Below, piece by piece: positions 24,205-31,232 of a stretch of DNA of 40,966 bases. Under the pieces are notes generated by a model. It ran no database searches, was not told where the DNA came from, and worked only from the letters and a program-made list of their open reading frames with translations. Position 1 is the stretch's first letter; each line of letters opens with the position of its first letter. The DNA is from an uncultured Bacteroidota bacterium (lineage in GTDB: Bacteria > Bacteroidota > Bacteroidia > Chitinophagales > Chitinophagaceae): assembly GCA_903927975.1 (NCBI GenBank), contig CAIYPC010000039.1, positions 1 to 40,966 on the forward strand, read 5' to 3'. The position numbers were made by a program, and so were the translations under genes.

Positions 24205-25014
24205 ATGAGAGGCTGCATATTAATTGGTTTCCTGATGCCATTCCTTGTTGCAGCGCAGGATAATTATGAAATTCAGGTGTATGCTTCCCCAACCGTTGGG
24301 AAAGACACTACGATGGTTGAGCTGCATAGCAATTTTAGTTTTATCGGAAATGGCGCAGCCGGTGGAGTTGTCTCCACGAATCACATGGACAGGGAAACTA
24401 TTGAAATAACGCATGGTTTTACACCATGGTTTGAAGTTGGTTTTTATATTTTCAACGCCATTGGCGATATGGGCCGCACAAACTATGTGGGCAGCCATCT
24501 CCGCCCACGTGTGATGGCACCAACGAGTTGGAACTGGCCTGTGGGCGTGAGCATTTCATTTGAAGGCGGGTTTGTGAAAGACGGATATGATCCCGATACA
24601 TGGACTTTGGAAGTGAGGCCAATAATTGACAAACAAATCGGGTCTGTCTATCTTGCTTTGAACCCCGTGCTGGATGCGACTTTTAAGGGTGCTGATGCGG
24701 GCCGAGGGCTTGTCTTCGCGCCCGATTTTAAATTCAGCTATCAGATAGGGAAAGTGTTTGCATACGGAGTTGAGTATTATGGATCATTCGGTCCGATAAC
24801 AAAGTTTGATCCTGTAAGTGTTCAACAGCATCAGTTGTTTCTTGCAGTCGATGCAGATTTTGATCCGCGGTGGGAATTCAATGCTGGTTATGGTTTCGGC
24901 CTCACGCCAAGCATTGACAGAAGCATTTTCAAAGTTATTTTGGGGCGAAGATTTGGTGGAAAAAAACATCTTTCCCAAACCGCTAGCAACATACATCGTT
25001 ATGGGTACAGATAA
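24205..25014 (+). CDS. Secreted, probably outer-membrane beta-barrel protein
   Basis: A 269-residue protein with a signal peptide (MRGCILIGFLMPFLVAAQ). The remainder alternates aromatic and Gly residues in beta-strand-like segments (TMVELHSNFSFIG, WFEVGFYIFNAIGD, PVGVSISFEGGFV, VFAYGVEYYGSFG) and ends in a strand-like region before a basic tail. The ATG at 24205 is preferred to a TTG three codons upstream. It lies 35 bp upstream of the cytochrome b561-like gene and may be the first gene of the redox locus. No family name is offered. Confidence 0.7.
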   Translation: MRGCILIGFLMPFLVAAQDNYEIQVYASPTVGKDTTMVELHSNFSFIGNGAAGGVVSTNHMDRETIEITHGFTPWFEVGFYIFNAIGDMGRTNYVGSHLRPRVMAPTSWNWPVGVSISFEGGFVKDGYDPDTWTLEVRPIIDKQIGSVYLALNPVLDATFKGADAGRGLVFAPDFKFSYQIGKVFAYGVEYYGSFGPITKFDPVSVQQHQLFLAVDADFDPRWEFNAGYGFGLTPSIDRSIFKVILGRRFGGKKHLSQTASNIHRYGYR

Positions 25015-25049
25015 TTATTCAATAGCCTTAATACAACAACAAAAAATTT

Positions 25050-25715
25050 ATGCCAACAGAAAATTTTGCTGAAACAACTACCTCAATAAGCTTTAATCAA
25101 ATCCACTCACTGCCTTTACGCATCTGGCACTGGGGCACATCGCTTGCAATAACGGCAACATTAATAACTGTTTTACTTGCTTCGACATTATTCAAAACAA
25201 AAAATAATATTTCAATGGTGCAGGAGCAATTGCAGCAAAAGGGTGTAACGGTTTCTGCTAATCAGGCACGGAGTGTTGCACATGAATACAGCGATAAATT
25301 ATGGGACACACATAAAATTATTGGGTATGTAATTTCTTTTTTGTTATTAGCAAGGTTGATCATTGAAATAGCTCAACCATCTGAACAAAAAATGAAAATG
25401 AAAATCAGAAATGCATCCAGTTTCCAGTCTAATAATATCATTGAAAAAAATGAGCAGAAGCATTATCTTTTTGTTAAACGCATTTATCTATTTTTTTACG
25501 CTGCCATTTTAATAATGGCTATCACTGGGCTTGGGCTTGCGTTTGAAGATACCCCGTGGTTAAAAGATTTTCAAAAAACTTTAAGAAGCATTCACAGTTT
25601 TGTTCAATATATTATTTATGGTTACATCGTAATTCATCTTGTTGGCGTTTTGCTTGGGGAAGCCGGAAAGCATAAAGGAGTCGTTTCAGGGATGATACAT
25701 GGAAACAAAAGTTAA
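25050..25715 (+). CDS. Cytochrome b561-like membrane protein
   Basis: A 221-residue four-helix cytochrome b of the b561/Ni-Fe-hydrogenase-type family. It should carry two b hemes and move electrons across the inner membrane. Candidate heme ligands are His27 in RIWHWG, His88 in WDTHKIIGY, His182 in IHSFV and His196 in IHLVG, one per helix. A charged loop (residues 110-140) separates the two helical hairpins. It lies 75 bp upstream of the thioredoxin-apbE pair. A role as quinol-oxidising entry point for an envelope redox pathway is inferred from this context. Confidence 0.85.
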   Translation: MPTENFAETTTSISFNQIHSLPLRIWHWGTSLAITATLITVLLASTLFKTKNNISMVQEQLQQKGVTVSANQARSVAHEYSDKLWDTHKIIGYVISFLLLARLIIEIAQPSEQKMKMKIRNASSFQSNNIIEKNEQKHYLFVKRIYLFFYAAILIMAITGLGLAFEDTPWLKDFQKTLRSIHSFVQYIIYGYIVIHLVGVLLGEAGKHKGVVSGMIHGNKS

Positions 25716-25790
25716 TTATTTTTTTTGAGCGCAACGTAGCTGATCATCTTTCGTATTATGTTATTATATATCTAAAAACTGTTTTTATCT

Positions 25791-26234
25791 ATGAGGAAGA
25801 TGATTTCTCTTTTTGTTTGCATTAGTTTTTTTTCTGCACCCGGCTGGCACAATAAGCAGGAAGCAAAACAAATTGCACAAAAAGAAAATAAACATATCCT
25901 GCTGAATTTTTCAGGATCCGTTTGGTGCGGTCCATGCATCAGGATGCACAAAGAAATATTTGAGAACGATGTTTTTAAAAATATGGCAGATACCCAATCA
26001 GTGCTCGTGAATGCAGATTTTCCAAGGGTGAAAAAAAATCAGTTACCCACGCAGCAGGAAATCAATAACAAAATAGCTGATCAATATAACCCGCAGGGAA
26101 AATTTCCATACACATTATTATTGGATGCAAATGGAAAAGTGCTGAAGGAATGGGAGGGTTTTCCAAATGAACCGCCACAGGAATTTACAATTGAAATTAG
26201 AAATGGCATTTATGCCGACAGAAAAAGTGAATGA
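25791..26234 (+). CDS. Thioredoxin-fold protein, copy 1 of redox cassette
   Basis: A 147-residue thioredoxin-fold protein with an N-terminal hydrophobic segment (signal or anchor, residues 4-16) and the active-site motif WCGPC with Cys46 and Cys49. The pattern EAKQIAQKENKHILLNFSGSVWCGPCI resembles the thioredoxins found beside DUF3570 genes. It overlaps apbE by four bases (ATGA), so the two are coupled. A close paralogue lies at 30492-30932. It is probably a periplasmic thiol reductase or oxidase for the neighbouring proteins, perhaps in cytochrome c or Cys-lipoprotein maturation (inference). Confidence 0.87.
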   Translation: MRKMISLFVCISFFSAPGWHNKQEAKQIAQKENKHILLNFSGSVWCGPCIRMHKEIFENDVFKNMADTQSVLVNADFPRVKKNQLPTQQEINNKIADQYNPQGKFPYTLLLDANGKVLKEWEGFPNEPPQEFTIEIRNGIYADRKSE

Positions 26235-27163
26235 GCCAAAGAACTGTTTTTAGTAAAAGCCTCAAGTTAATGGGCAACAGTTTTCAGATAAGCGCCGTTG
26301 CTGAAAAAGAAGATTGGGCCAACGAAAGAATTGATGCTGCCATCCATGAAATTCAGCGCATAGAAAAATTACTGACGACTTTTAACGATGAAAGTGAAAC
26401 AGCGCTCATTAATAAAAATGCAGGTATAGAACCTGTTGCAATTAGCGAGGAAACATTCAACATCATCGAACGATCAATAAGAATTTCAACAATCACGCAA
26501 GGCGCATTTGATATTTCTTATGGCTCGGTTGACAAACGCTTGTGGAATTTTGACACAAATATGAAATCGCTTCCCGATAAAGAGACGGCAAAGAAAATGG
26601 TGAAGCTGATCAATTATCGTAACATCATTCTTGATAAAGAAAAAACAACGGTGTTCCTGAAAGAAAAGGGAATGCGCATTGGCTTCGGCGGCATCGGAAA
26701 AGGCTATGCTGCAGAAAAAGCAAAACAGGTGATGAAAGAAATGGGGGCAGAAAGTGGAGTTGTAAACGCATCTGGCGATATGACCGCATGGGGATATCAG
26801 CCCAATGGCGAGGCATGGACAATCGGGATTGCGAACCCAAATGCGAAGCAGGAAATATTTTCTTACATGAACATTACAAACCTTGCTGTCGCTACTTCAG
26901 GCAATTATGAAAAATACATAATGGTGAATGGCAAAAAATATTCTCACACAATTGATCCACGAACAGGCTTGCCCGTAAGAGGGATAAAAAGTGTGACCAT
27001 CATCAGCGCGAATGCAGAAATAGCGGATGCGATGGCAACGCCGGTTATGATCATGGGGATCCGTGCGGGATTAGATCTGATCAATCAGATGAACGACATA
27101 GAGGCAATCATTATCGACGACGATGATAAAATTTATAAATCCAATAATATTCATTTCAATTAA
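26231..27163 (+). CDS. apbE: FAD:protein FMN transferase
   Basis: A 310-residue ApbE-family flavin transferase that attaches FMN from FAD to a Ser or Thr of a target protein, usually outside the cytosol. Family blocks are intact: GGIGKGYAAE (153-162), NASGDM (179-184), ATSGNYE (221-227), SHTIDPRTG (238-246) and AEIADAMATP (262-271), which bind FAD and Mg2+. No signal peptide or lipobox is visible at the N-terminus (MSQRTVFSKSLKLMG), unlike classical exported ApbE. It overlaps the thioredoxin gene. A second copy survives only as an 11-codon scar at 30934-30969. No canonical flavinylation motif (DGxSGAT type) was found in neighbours. Confidence 0.93.
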   Translation: MSQRTVFSKSLKLMGNSFQISAVAEKEDWANERIDAAIHEIQRIEKLLTTFNDESETALINKNAGIEPVAISEETFNIIERSIRISTITQGAFDISYGSVDKRLWNFDTNMKSLPDKETAKKMVKLINYRNIILDKEKTTVFLKEKGMRIGFGGIGKGYAAEKAKQVMKEMGAESGVVNASGDMTAWGYQPNGEAWTIGIANPNAKQEIFSYMNITNLAVATSGNYEKYIMVNGKKYSHTIDPRTGLPVRGIKSVTIISANAEIADAMATPVMIMGIRAGLDLINQMNDIEAIIIDDDDKIYKSNNIHFN

Positions 27164-27170
27164 AAATTTT

Positions 27171-27319
27171 TGTTGTGCAGCCCCATCGCGGACATGATCC
27201 TCAATTCTTGTGCGCATGTGAAAGAATATCAAAAAAGCAGGATCAACGATTCTGAAATGATACTTGCAAAAAGAAAGGTGGAAAAGAATAGCTTTTACTT
27301 ACTTACCGAAAAGTGCTAA
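27171..27319 (+). pseudogene. DUF4266 lipoprotein gene remnant (copy 1)
   Basis: This stretch matches the middle of the intact gene at 30977-31207, including about 43 identical bases (KEYQKSRINDSEM region). It has lost the start and signal-peptide codons, and after VEK it diverges, losing the Gly/Cys-rich end. A 41-codon frame (27194-27319) remains open but lacks export and C-terminal features. It sits right after apbE, the same position DUF4266 holds in the second copy, so it is a decayed duplicate. Confidence 0.85.
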
Positions 27320-27384
27320 AAATTTTTTGATGAGTTTATTTTAACTTTAGTAGATAAATTTTGTAAATCTGAAAATTACAGTTT

Positions 27385-27729
27385 ATGAAAAAATTATCTG
27401 TTCTTTTTTTGATGGTAGCCTTTACAGCGTGCAGCGTTAAGCTTATTCCGCCTTCACAACCGGATGTTGACAGAGTATCGGTTAAATATCCAGGCTACAC
27501 TTTAGCAGAATTAAATGATGGCAAAGCACTATTTGAGCAAACCTGCAGCAGATACCATCGATTAAAAAACCCAGCATCCAGAAATGAGGAGAAATGGAAA
27601 GAAATTGTCCCAAAGATGATCGGGAAGCTGAACAAAAAAGAGGGGAGGGAAGTGATAGATAATAAGCAACAGGAATCTATTTTGCGGTACCTGATAACGA
27701 TGAGCACCGCAGCGAAGCCTTCACGATAA
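27385..27729 (+). CDS. Cytochrome c-like lipoprotein with altered heme motif (CxxYH)
   Basis: A 114-residue SPII lipoprotein (signal ending FTAC). The layout LNDGKALFEQTC..H..W..IVPKM..IL.YL is that of small class I cytochromes c. The expected CxxCH heme site reads Cys54-Ser-Arg-Tyr57-His58; codon 57 is TAC, one transition from TGC. Covalent attachment through two cysteines is therefore impossible. The protein could be non-functional, bind heme through one Cys, or reflect a sequencing error. It follows the DUF4266 remnant in a region of visible gene decay. Confidence 0.75.
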   Translation: MKKLSVLFLMVAFTACSVKLIPPSQPDVDRVSVKYPGYTLAELNDGKALFEQTCSRYHRLKNPASRNEEKWKEIVPKMIGKLNKKEGREVIDNKQQESILRYLITMSTAAKPSR

Positions 27730-27988
27730 TAAGTCAACAAGAAAATCTATTCCAGAATAATATACTTTAAGGCAATCCATAAAGTGTTTTAGGTTGCCCA
27801 TGTACGTTAATTGCGATATCTTCAAAATTTTCGTTACTTATACTTCAGTTTTTTATATCGATAAATTTATTGTAGCCAGAACATGCGGTATTCTGCACAA
27901 TCTGCATTCAAAGAATTTCTTTTCCAAAATCTTCTTATTGGCTTTTCGCAATTGTAACTTTCTTGCTTGCTAAATAATAACAACTTCA
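27730..27988. other. Non-coding stretch between cytochrome-like gene and Omp85-like remnant
   Basis: About 260 bp, AT-rich, with stop codons in all frames. It may contain decayed sequence from the duplicated cassette, but no segment could be aligned by eye. Confidence 0.4.
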
Positions 27989-28190
27989 ATGATTTGCGGA
28001 TTATCCGTTCTTTCAACTAATTTATTACACGATTCAAGAAAAAATACTCTCAATCCTTTTTCGAACTTTTTTTATGAAAATATCTCCTACATCACAAACC
28101 CTCGCTTTTTAACACAGCAGCAATACCCGACAATCTGCATAATGAAGATTTTAGGAAATACATCTCTTCGGCAGGCACTTGCAGCAGCGT
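27989..28190 (+). pseudogene. Remnant of an Omp85-like barrel gene
   Basis: The translation STNLLHDSRKNTLNPFSNFF matches SANLLYDARRNAFNPFPGFY inside the intact barrel protein at 32572-33789. The next part (YENISYITNPRFL..YPTICI) matches YANIVYRINPNFL..WQSLYI. The continuation DFRKYIS, corresponding to DFRRYFS, appears in another frame at about 28155, so there is a frameshift. A 111-codon frame stays open but mixes the two. Nothing before or after aligns. It fits a decayed duplicate of the last gene of the cassette. Confidence 0.75.
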
Positions 28191-28310
28191 TGAGCAATGC
28201 GACGAAAATCATGTCCCGCAGTGATAAGAATCATGTTTATTTAATGCAATGTCAAATATTTTCGTCGGACGATTTAGTACAACATAATTCAGATCATCTA
28301 AACACATTTT

Positions 28311-28745
28311 ATGAGACACCATAGTCAGAGAGCAGAATTTTATGTTTTAGTCCTTTTATTATTTCCAGTTCTATACCTCTTCACATTTTCAAAAAATGTC
28401 ACGCAAACCAAGCCTTGGTCAGTCCCAACTCAGGCAAGCAATGTAAAAAACCCTGTTATGGGTAACGCTTCCACATTAAAGGAAGGCATGGCCTTATACC
28501 AATCGTTTTGCACCCCATGCCACGGAAATAAAGGGAAGGGAGATGGGCCAGCGGCAGCGGCGCTCACTATTAAGCCAGCCGATCATACATCGGCCACAAT
28601 GCTGGCGGAGACAGATGGTTCCTTATTTTATAAAATATCTGAGGGCCGCACCCCAATGCCACAGTATAAGGCTGCACTGACAGAAACCCAACGCTGGGAG
28701 TTGGTCGGATTCATTAGGACGTTGAACAGAACAGTCAAGAAATAA
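28311..28745 (+). CDS. Membrane-anchored cytochrome c (monoheme)
   Basis: A 144-residue class I cytochrome c. An N-terminal hydrophobic segment (residues 10-27) acts as anchor or signal. The heme motif CTPCH is at 67-71, in GMALYQSFCTPCHGNKGKGDGPAA. The likely axial Met is Met116 in GRTPMPQYK. The C-terminal helix ETQRWELVGFIRTLN is typical. The heme faces the periplasm. It is the first gene of a cytochrome-porin-cytochrome set with short spacing, 46 bp upstream of the porin gene. Confidence 0.9.
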   Translation: MRHHSQRAEFYVLVLLLFPVLYLFTFSKNVTQTKPWSVPTQASNVKNPVMGNASTLKEGMALYQSFCTPCHGNKGKGDGPAAAALTIKPADHTSATMLAETDGSLFYKISEGRTPMPQYKAALTETQRWELVGFIRTLNRTVKK

Positions 28746-28791
28746 AGACATTTTTTATAACCAGGATCTTTGCATTTCAATTTTAAATTGT

Positions 28792-30009
28792 ATGAGAACA
28801 AAAAAATTTATTTCAGGTGTTGCGATAGCTTTGCTCTTAAATTTTCTTCTTGAAAACTATGCTGCAGCCCAGCAAACGACCGTTGACTCTGCATTGCTCG
28901 ACAGGGTAACTGAACTTGAAAAACAATCGGCTTATAAAAAATCAGGCGAAGATCATTTTATGGTAGTCGGTGTTGCCACTTTGGGGTTTGCGGCCTATAA
29001 ATCAACCAACAACCTGAGTGGTGTTTCTTCTGTTTCAAAAGGAAATAGTTTTCCGGATGCGGACAACTATGAATTTAGTCCGATGCTATTGTGGAGACAT
29101 GGAGATAAATTTCTAATGGAGTTCGAACCCTCCTTTAATAATAATGGCCTCAGCGTAAACTGGGCCGATATCTCTTATTTTGCCGCCCCTAATCTGATAA
29201 TAAGGGCAGGCTATTTTGTGTTGCCTTTTGGCACTTACGCCAAAAGGGAAGCCGCAGGTTGGATCGATAAATTAGCTACAGACCCGATGGGCATCGCTGA
29301 CATGACCCCCACCGATTATGGGGTTGAGGTGGAAGGTGGGCTGCCTATGGGCAACATGAAAATGAACTATGATGTTGCCCTGACCAATGGCAATCAATTG
29401 AATGCTGATGGCACATTGACCAGTGGCAATATTGTGGATAATAACAATAATAAAACGGTCACTGCGCGTTTGGGCTTTCTCCCGTTTTCTAATTCTTCAT
29501 TGGAAATTGGGGTTTCCGGTATGTTTGGTAAGGTGGGCAACCAAGCAAGCCCCATTCAAAACACAAAAGGAAATCTGTATGCTTTTGACCTGAACTATGT
29601 AAAAAATTTCAGCCCTATTTTATTAAATATCAAATCACAATATAACATTCAGGATATCGGCAACGTGAATTACATAAGCCCTGTCGATTCCTCAAATTAT
29701 ACGTTCAACAACCACACAACATCGTTCTTTGCCCAATGCTCCATAAGGCCGGTGGGGCTACAGGGGTTTATAAAAAATGTTGAGATAGCCGGCAGGTACA
29801 CGACATTCAACACTCCCGCTAATTCAACATTTGGCGCTAACCAACATTCTTTTACAGTTGGTCTGGATTATTGGATCAACTGGAGAACTGTTTTCAAAAT
29901 AACATACGATGCCTACACTGGCAACAGTACGGGCACTGAGGCGCTGAATTCTTTTACGGGATCCACAAAAACCAACACATTTTATTTGCAATTTTCTATT
30001 CAACTGTAA
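28792..30009 (+). CDS. Porin-like outer-membrane barrel
   Basis: A 405-residue protein with a signal peptide ending AAAQ and a short coiled-coil segment (SALLDRVTELEKQ). A barrel of alternating strands follows (MLLWRHGDKFLMEFEPSF, VNWADISYFAAPNLIIRAGYFVLPFG), ending FYLQFSIQL with a hydrophobic last residue, the outer-membrane targeting pattern. The coiled coil plus barrel resembles phosphate-selective (OprO/P) porins. It lies between two cytochrome c genes, 10 bp before the second, which suggests the barrel works with them. The substrate is unknown. Confidence 0.85.
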   Translation: MRTKKFISGVAIALLLNFLLENYAAAQQTTVDSALLDRVTELEKQSAYKKSGEDHFMVVGVATLGFAAYKSTNNLSGVSSVSKGNSFPDADNYEFSPMLLWRHGDKFLMEFEPSFNNNGLSVNWADISYFAAPNLIIRAGYFVLPFGTYAKREAAGWIDKLATDPMGIADMTPTDYGVEVEGGLPMGNMKMNYDVALTNGNQLNADGTLTSGNIVDNNNNKTVTARLGFLPFSNSSLEIGVSGMFGKVGNQASPIQNTKGNLYAFDLNYVKNFSPILLNIKSQYNIQDIGNVNYISPVDSSNYTFNNHTTSFFAQCSIRPVGLQGFIKNVEIAGRYTTFNTPANSTFGANQHSFTVGLDYWINWRTVFKITYDAYTGNSTGTEALNSFTGSTKTNTFYLQFSIQL

Positions 30010-30019
30010 AACAAGCAAT

Positions 30020-30295
30020 ATGAAAATATTATCCTTAAAGAAAATTTCCTCTATTATCATACTGATGTTTTTAGTACTGATGATAACGGTAATGCATAGT
30101 TGTAAACCAAGCCAACTGGTTGCTGCAAAAACAGGAGCACAATTGTGGGCCGAGAATTGCCAGCGTTGTCATAACACGCCCTCACCTAGCACTTTTTCGC
30201 CCGAACAGTGGGAAACCGTTGGTCTCCACATGCAGACCCGCGCTTTGATCACAGAGGATGAGCGCAAAAAGATAGTCGATTTTTTAAAACAATAA
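30020..30295 (+). CDS. Small lipoprotein cytochrome c
   Basis: A 91-residue SPII lipoprotein (signal ending MHSC, Cys28). A single heme c motif CQRCH is at 47-51 in GAQLWAENCQRCHNTP. Met71 in GLHMQTRAL is a candidate axial ligand. At only about 63 mature residues it is a minimal class I cytochrome. It starts 10 bp after the porin stop codon, so the two are almost certainly co-expressed. It could sit on the outer or inner membrane surface. The electron partner is unknown; the porin and the 28311 cytochrome are the obvious candidates. Confidence 0.85.
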   Translation: MKILSLKKISSIIILMFLVLMITVMHSCKPSQLVAAKTGAQLWAENCQRCHNTPSPSTFSPEQWETVGLHMQTRALITEDERKKIVDFLKQ

Positions 30296-30491
30296 GAGCT
30301 TATTCATTAAGCGAAAACTTCAATAAGAAAGCTTAAGCAAATTTATCTACGGGGCGTTTATTGCTCTTTTGCCGGTTCAGGATCTCACGGTGGAAAAATA
30401 AATTAAACATGTCTCGTCAGACAACCTAAATTGCATATTATCGTATTATTTCATAATACATCTCACAGGCTTCATAAAAATAATTTGAGAA

Positions 30492-30932
30492 ATGGTAAAA
30501 GCGGTTGTGTTTTCAATTTGCATTGTCTTCTTCTTTTCAAGGGATTGGCATCATAATATGGAGGAAGCAAAGCAAATCGCTCAAAAGGAACATAAACATA
30601 TCCTGCTCAATTTTTCGGGATCCGATTGGTGCGGTCCGTGCATTAGGATGCACAATGAAATTTTCGGGAATGATGCTTTTCAAAATATGGCAGATACCCA
30701 ACTGATCCTTGTGAATGCAGATTTCCCAAGAAAGAAAAAAAACCAGCTGTCGGCAGAGCAACAAGGGATGAATAATGCAATGGCTGATAAATATAATCCT
30801 CAAGGTAAGTTCCCTTTCACAGTGCTTCTCGATGCTAACGGGAAATCACTGAAGGAATGGGATGGTTTTCCGAATGAGACAGCAAAGGACTTTACGATAG
30901 AGGTCAGGAATGGGATTTATGCTGATAGGTGA
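30492..30932 (+). CDS. Thioredoxin-fold protein, copy 2 of redox cassette
   Basis: A 146-residue paralogue of the protein at 25791-26234, very similar over the fold (KHILLNFSGSDWCGPCIRMH, active-site Cys47 and Cys50) and divergent in the hydrophobic N-terminus. In the first copy apbE overlaps the end of this gene; here the stop is followed by an ATG one base later that opens only an 11-codon apbE scar. The protein itself appears intact. Its expected role is periplasmic thiol chemistry for the DUF4266/DUF3570 proteins downstream (inference). Confidence 0.87.
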   Translation: MVKAVVFSICIVFFFSRDWHHNMEEAKQIAQKEHKHILLNFSGSDWCGPCIRMHNEIFGNDAFQNMADTQLILVNADFPRKKKNQLSAEQQGMNNAMADKYNPQGKFPFTVLLDANGKSLKEWDGFPNETAKDFTIEVRNGIYADR

Positions 30933-30933
30933 T

Positions 30934-30969
30934 ATGACCCGCAAATCCAATAATATTCATTTCAACTAA
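30934..30969 (+). pseudogene. Eleven-codon apbE deletion scar (copy 2)
   Basis: ATG-ACC-CGC is followed by codons for KSNNIHFN and a stop. The last eight codons are the same as the end of the intact apbE (27137-27163), with 26 of 27 bases matching. The start sits where apbE starts in copy 1, right at the thioredoxin stop. The simplest reading is an in-frame internal deletion of about 300 codons. Confidence 0.8.
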
Positions 30970-30976
30970 AAAATTT

Positions 30977-31207
30977 ATGATGAAAAGAAATGCGTTAATA
31001 AAATATTGCTGCACGATCCCAATTGCGGGCATGATCTTCACTTCTTGTGCACACGTGAAAGAATATCAAAAAAGCAGGATCAACGATTCTGAAATGACAC
31101 TTGCAAATAGGAAAGTGGAAAAGGGTGAAATGAATGCACAATCATATCGCGAAGGATCATCCGGCGCCAATGGAGGAAAAACCGGCGGCGGCTGCGGGTG
31201 CAATTAA
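30977..31207 (+). CDS. DUF4266 lipoprotein with Gly/Cys-rich end
   Basis: A 76-residue SPII lipoprotein; the signal ends IFTSC with the lipidated Cys at residue 24. The body has the DUF4266 pattern VKEYQKSRINDSEM. The end is GSSGANGGKTGGGCGCN, with two cysteines one residue apart at the very C-terminus. It lies directly after the apbE scar and before DUF3570. The stretch EGSSGAN looks like the ApbE target motif DGxSGAT, but with Asn at the acceptor position. The family function is unknown; it regularly appears beside ApbE, thioredoxin and DUF3570 genes (from memory). The two cysteines make it a plausible client of the thioredoxin. Confidence 0.85.
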   Translation: MMKRNALIKYCCTIPIAGMIFTSCAHVKEYQKSRINDSEMTLANRKVEKGEMNAQSYREGSSGANGGKTGGGCGCN

Positions 31208-31232
31208 TTCAATGACCAACTGAAAACAGTAC

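Noticed and set aside
27989..28324. 111-codon frame as an intact gene
   Set aside because: It aligns partly with an internal piece of the Omp85-like protein and continues in another frame, so it is treated as a pseudogene.
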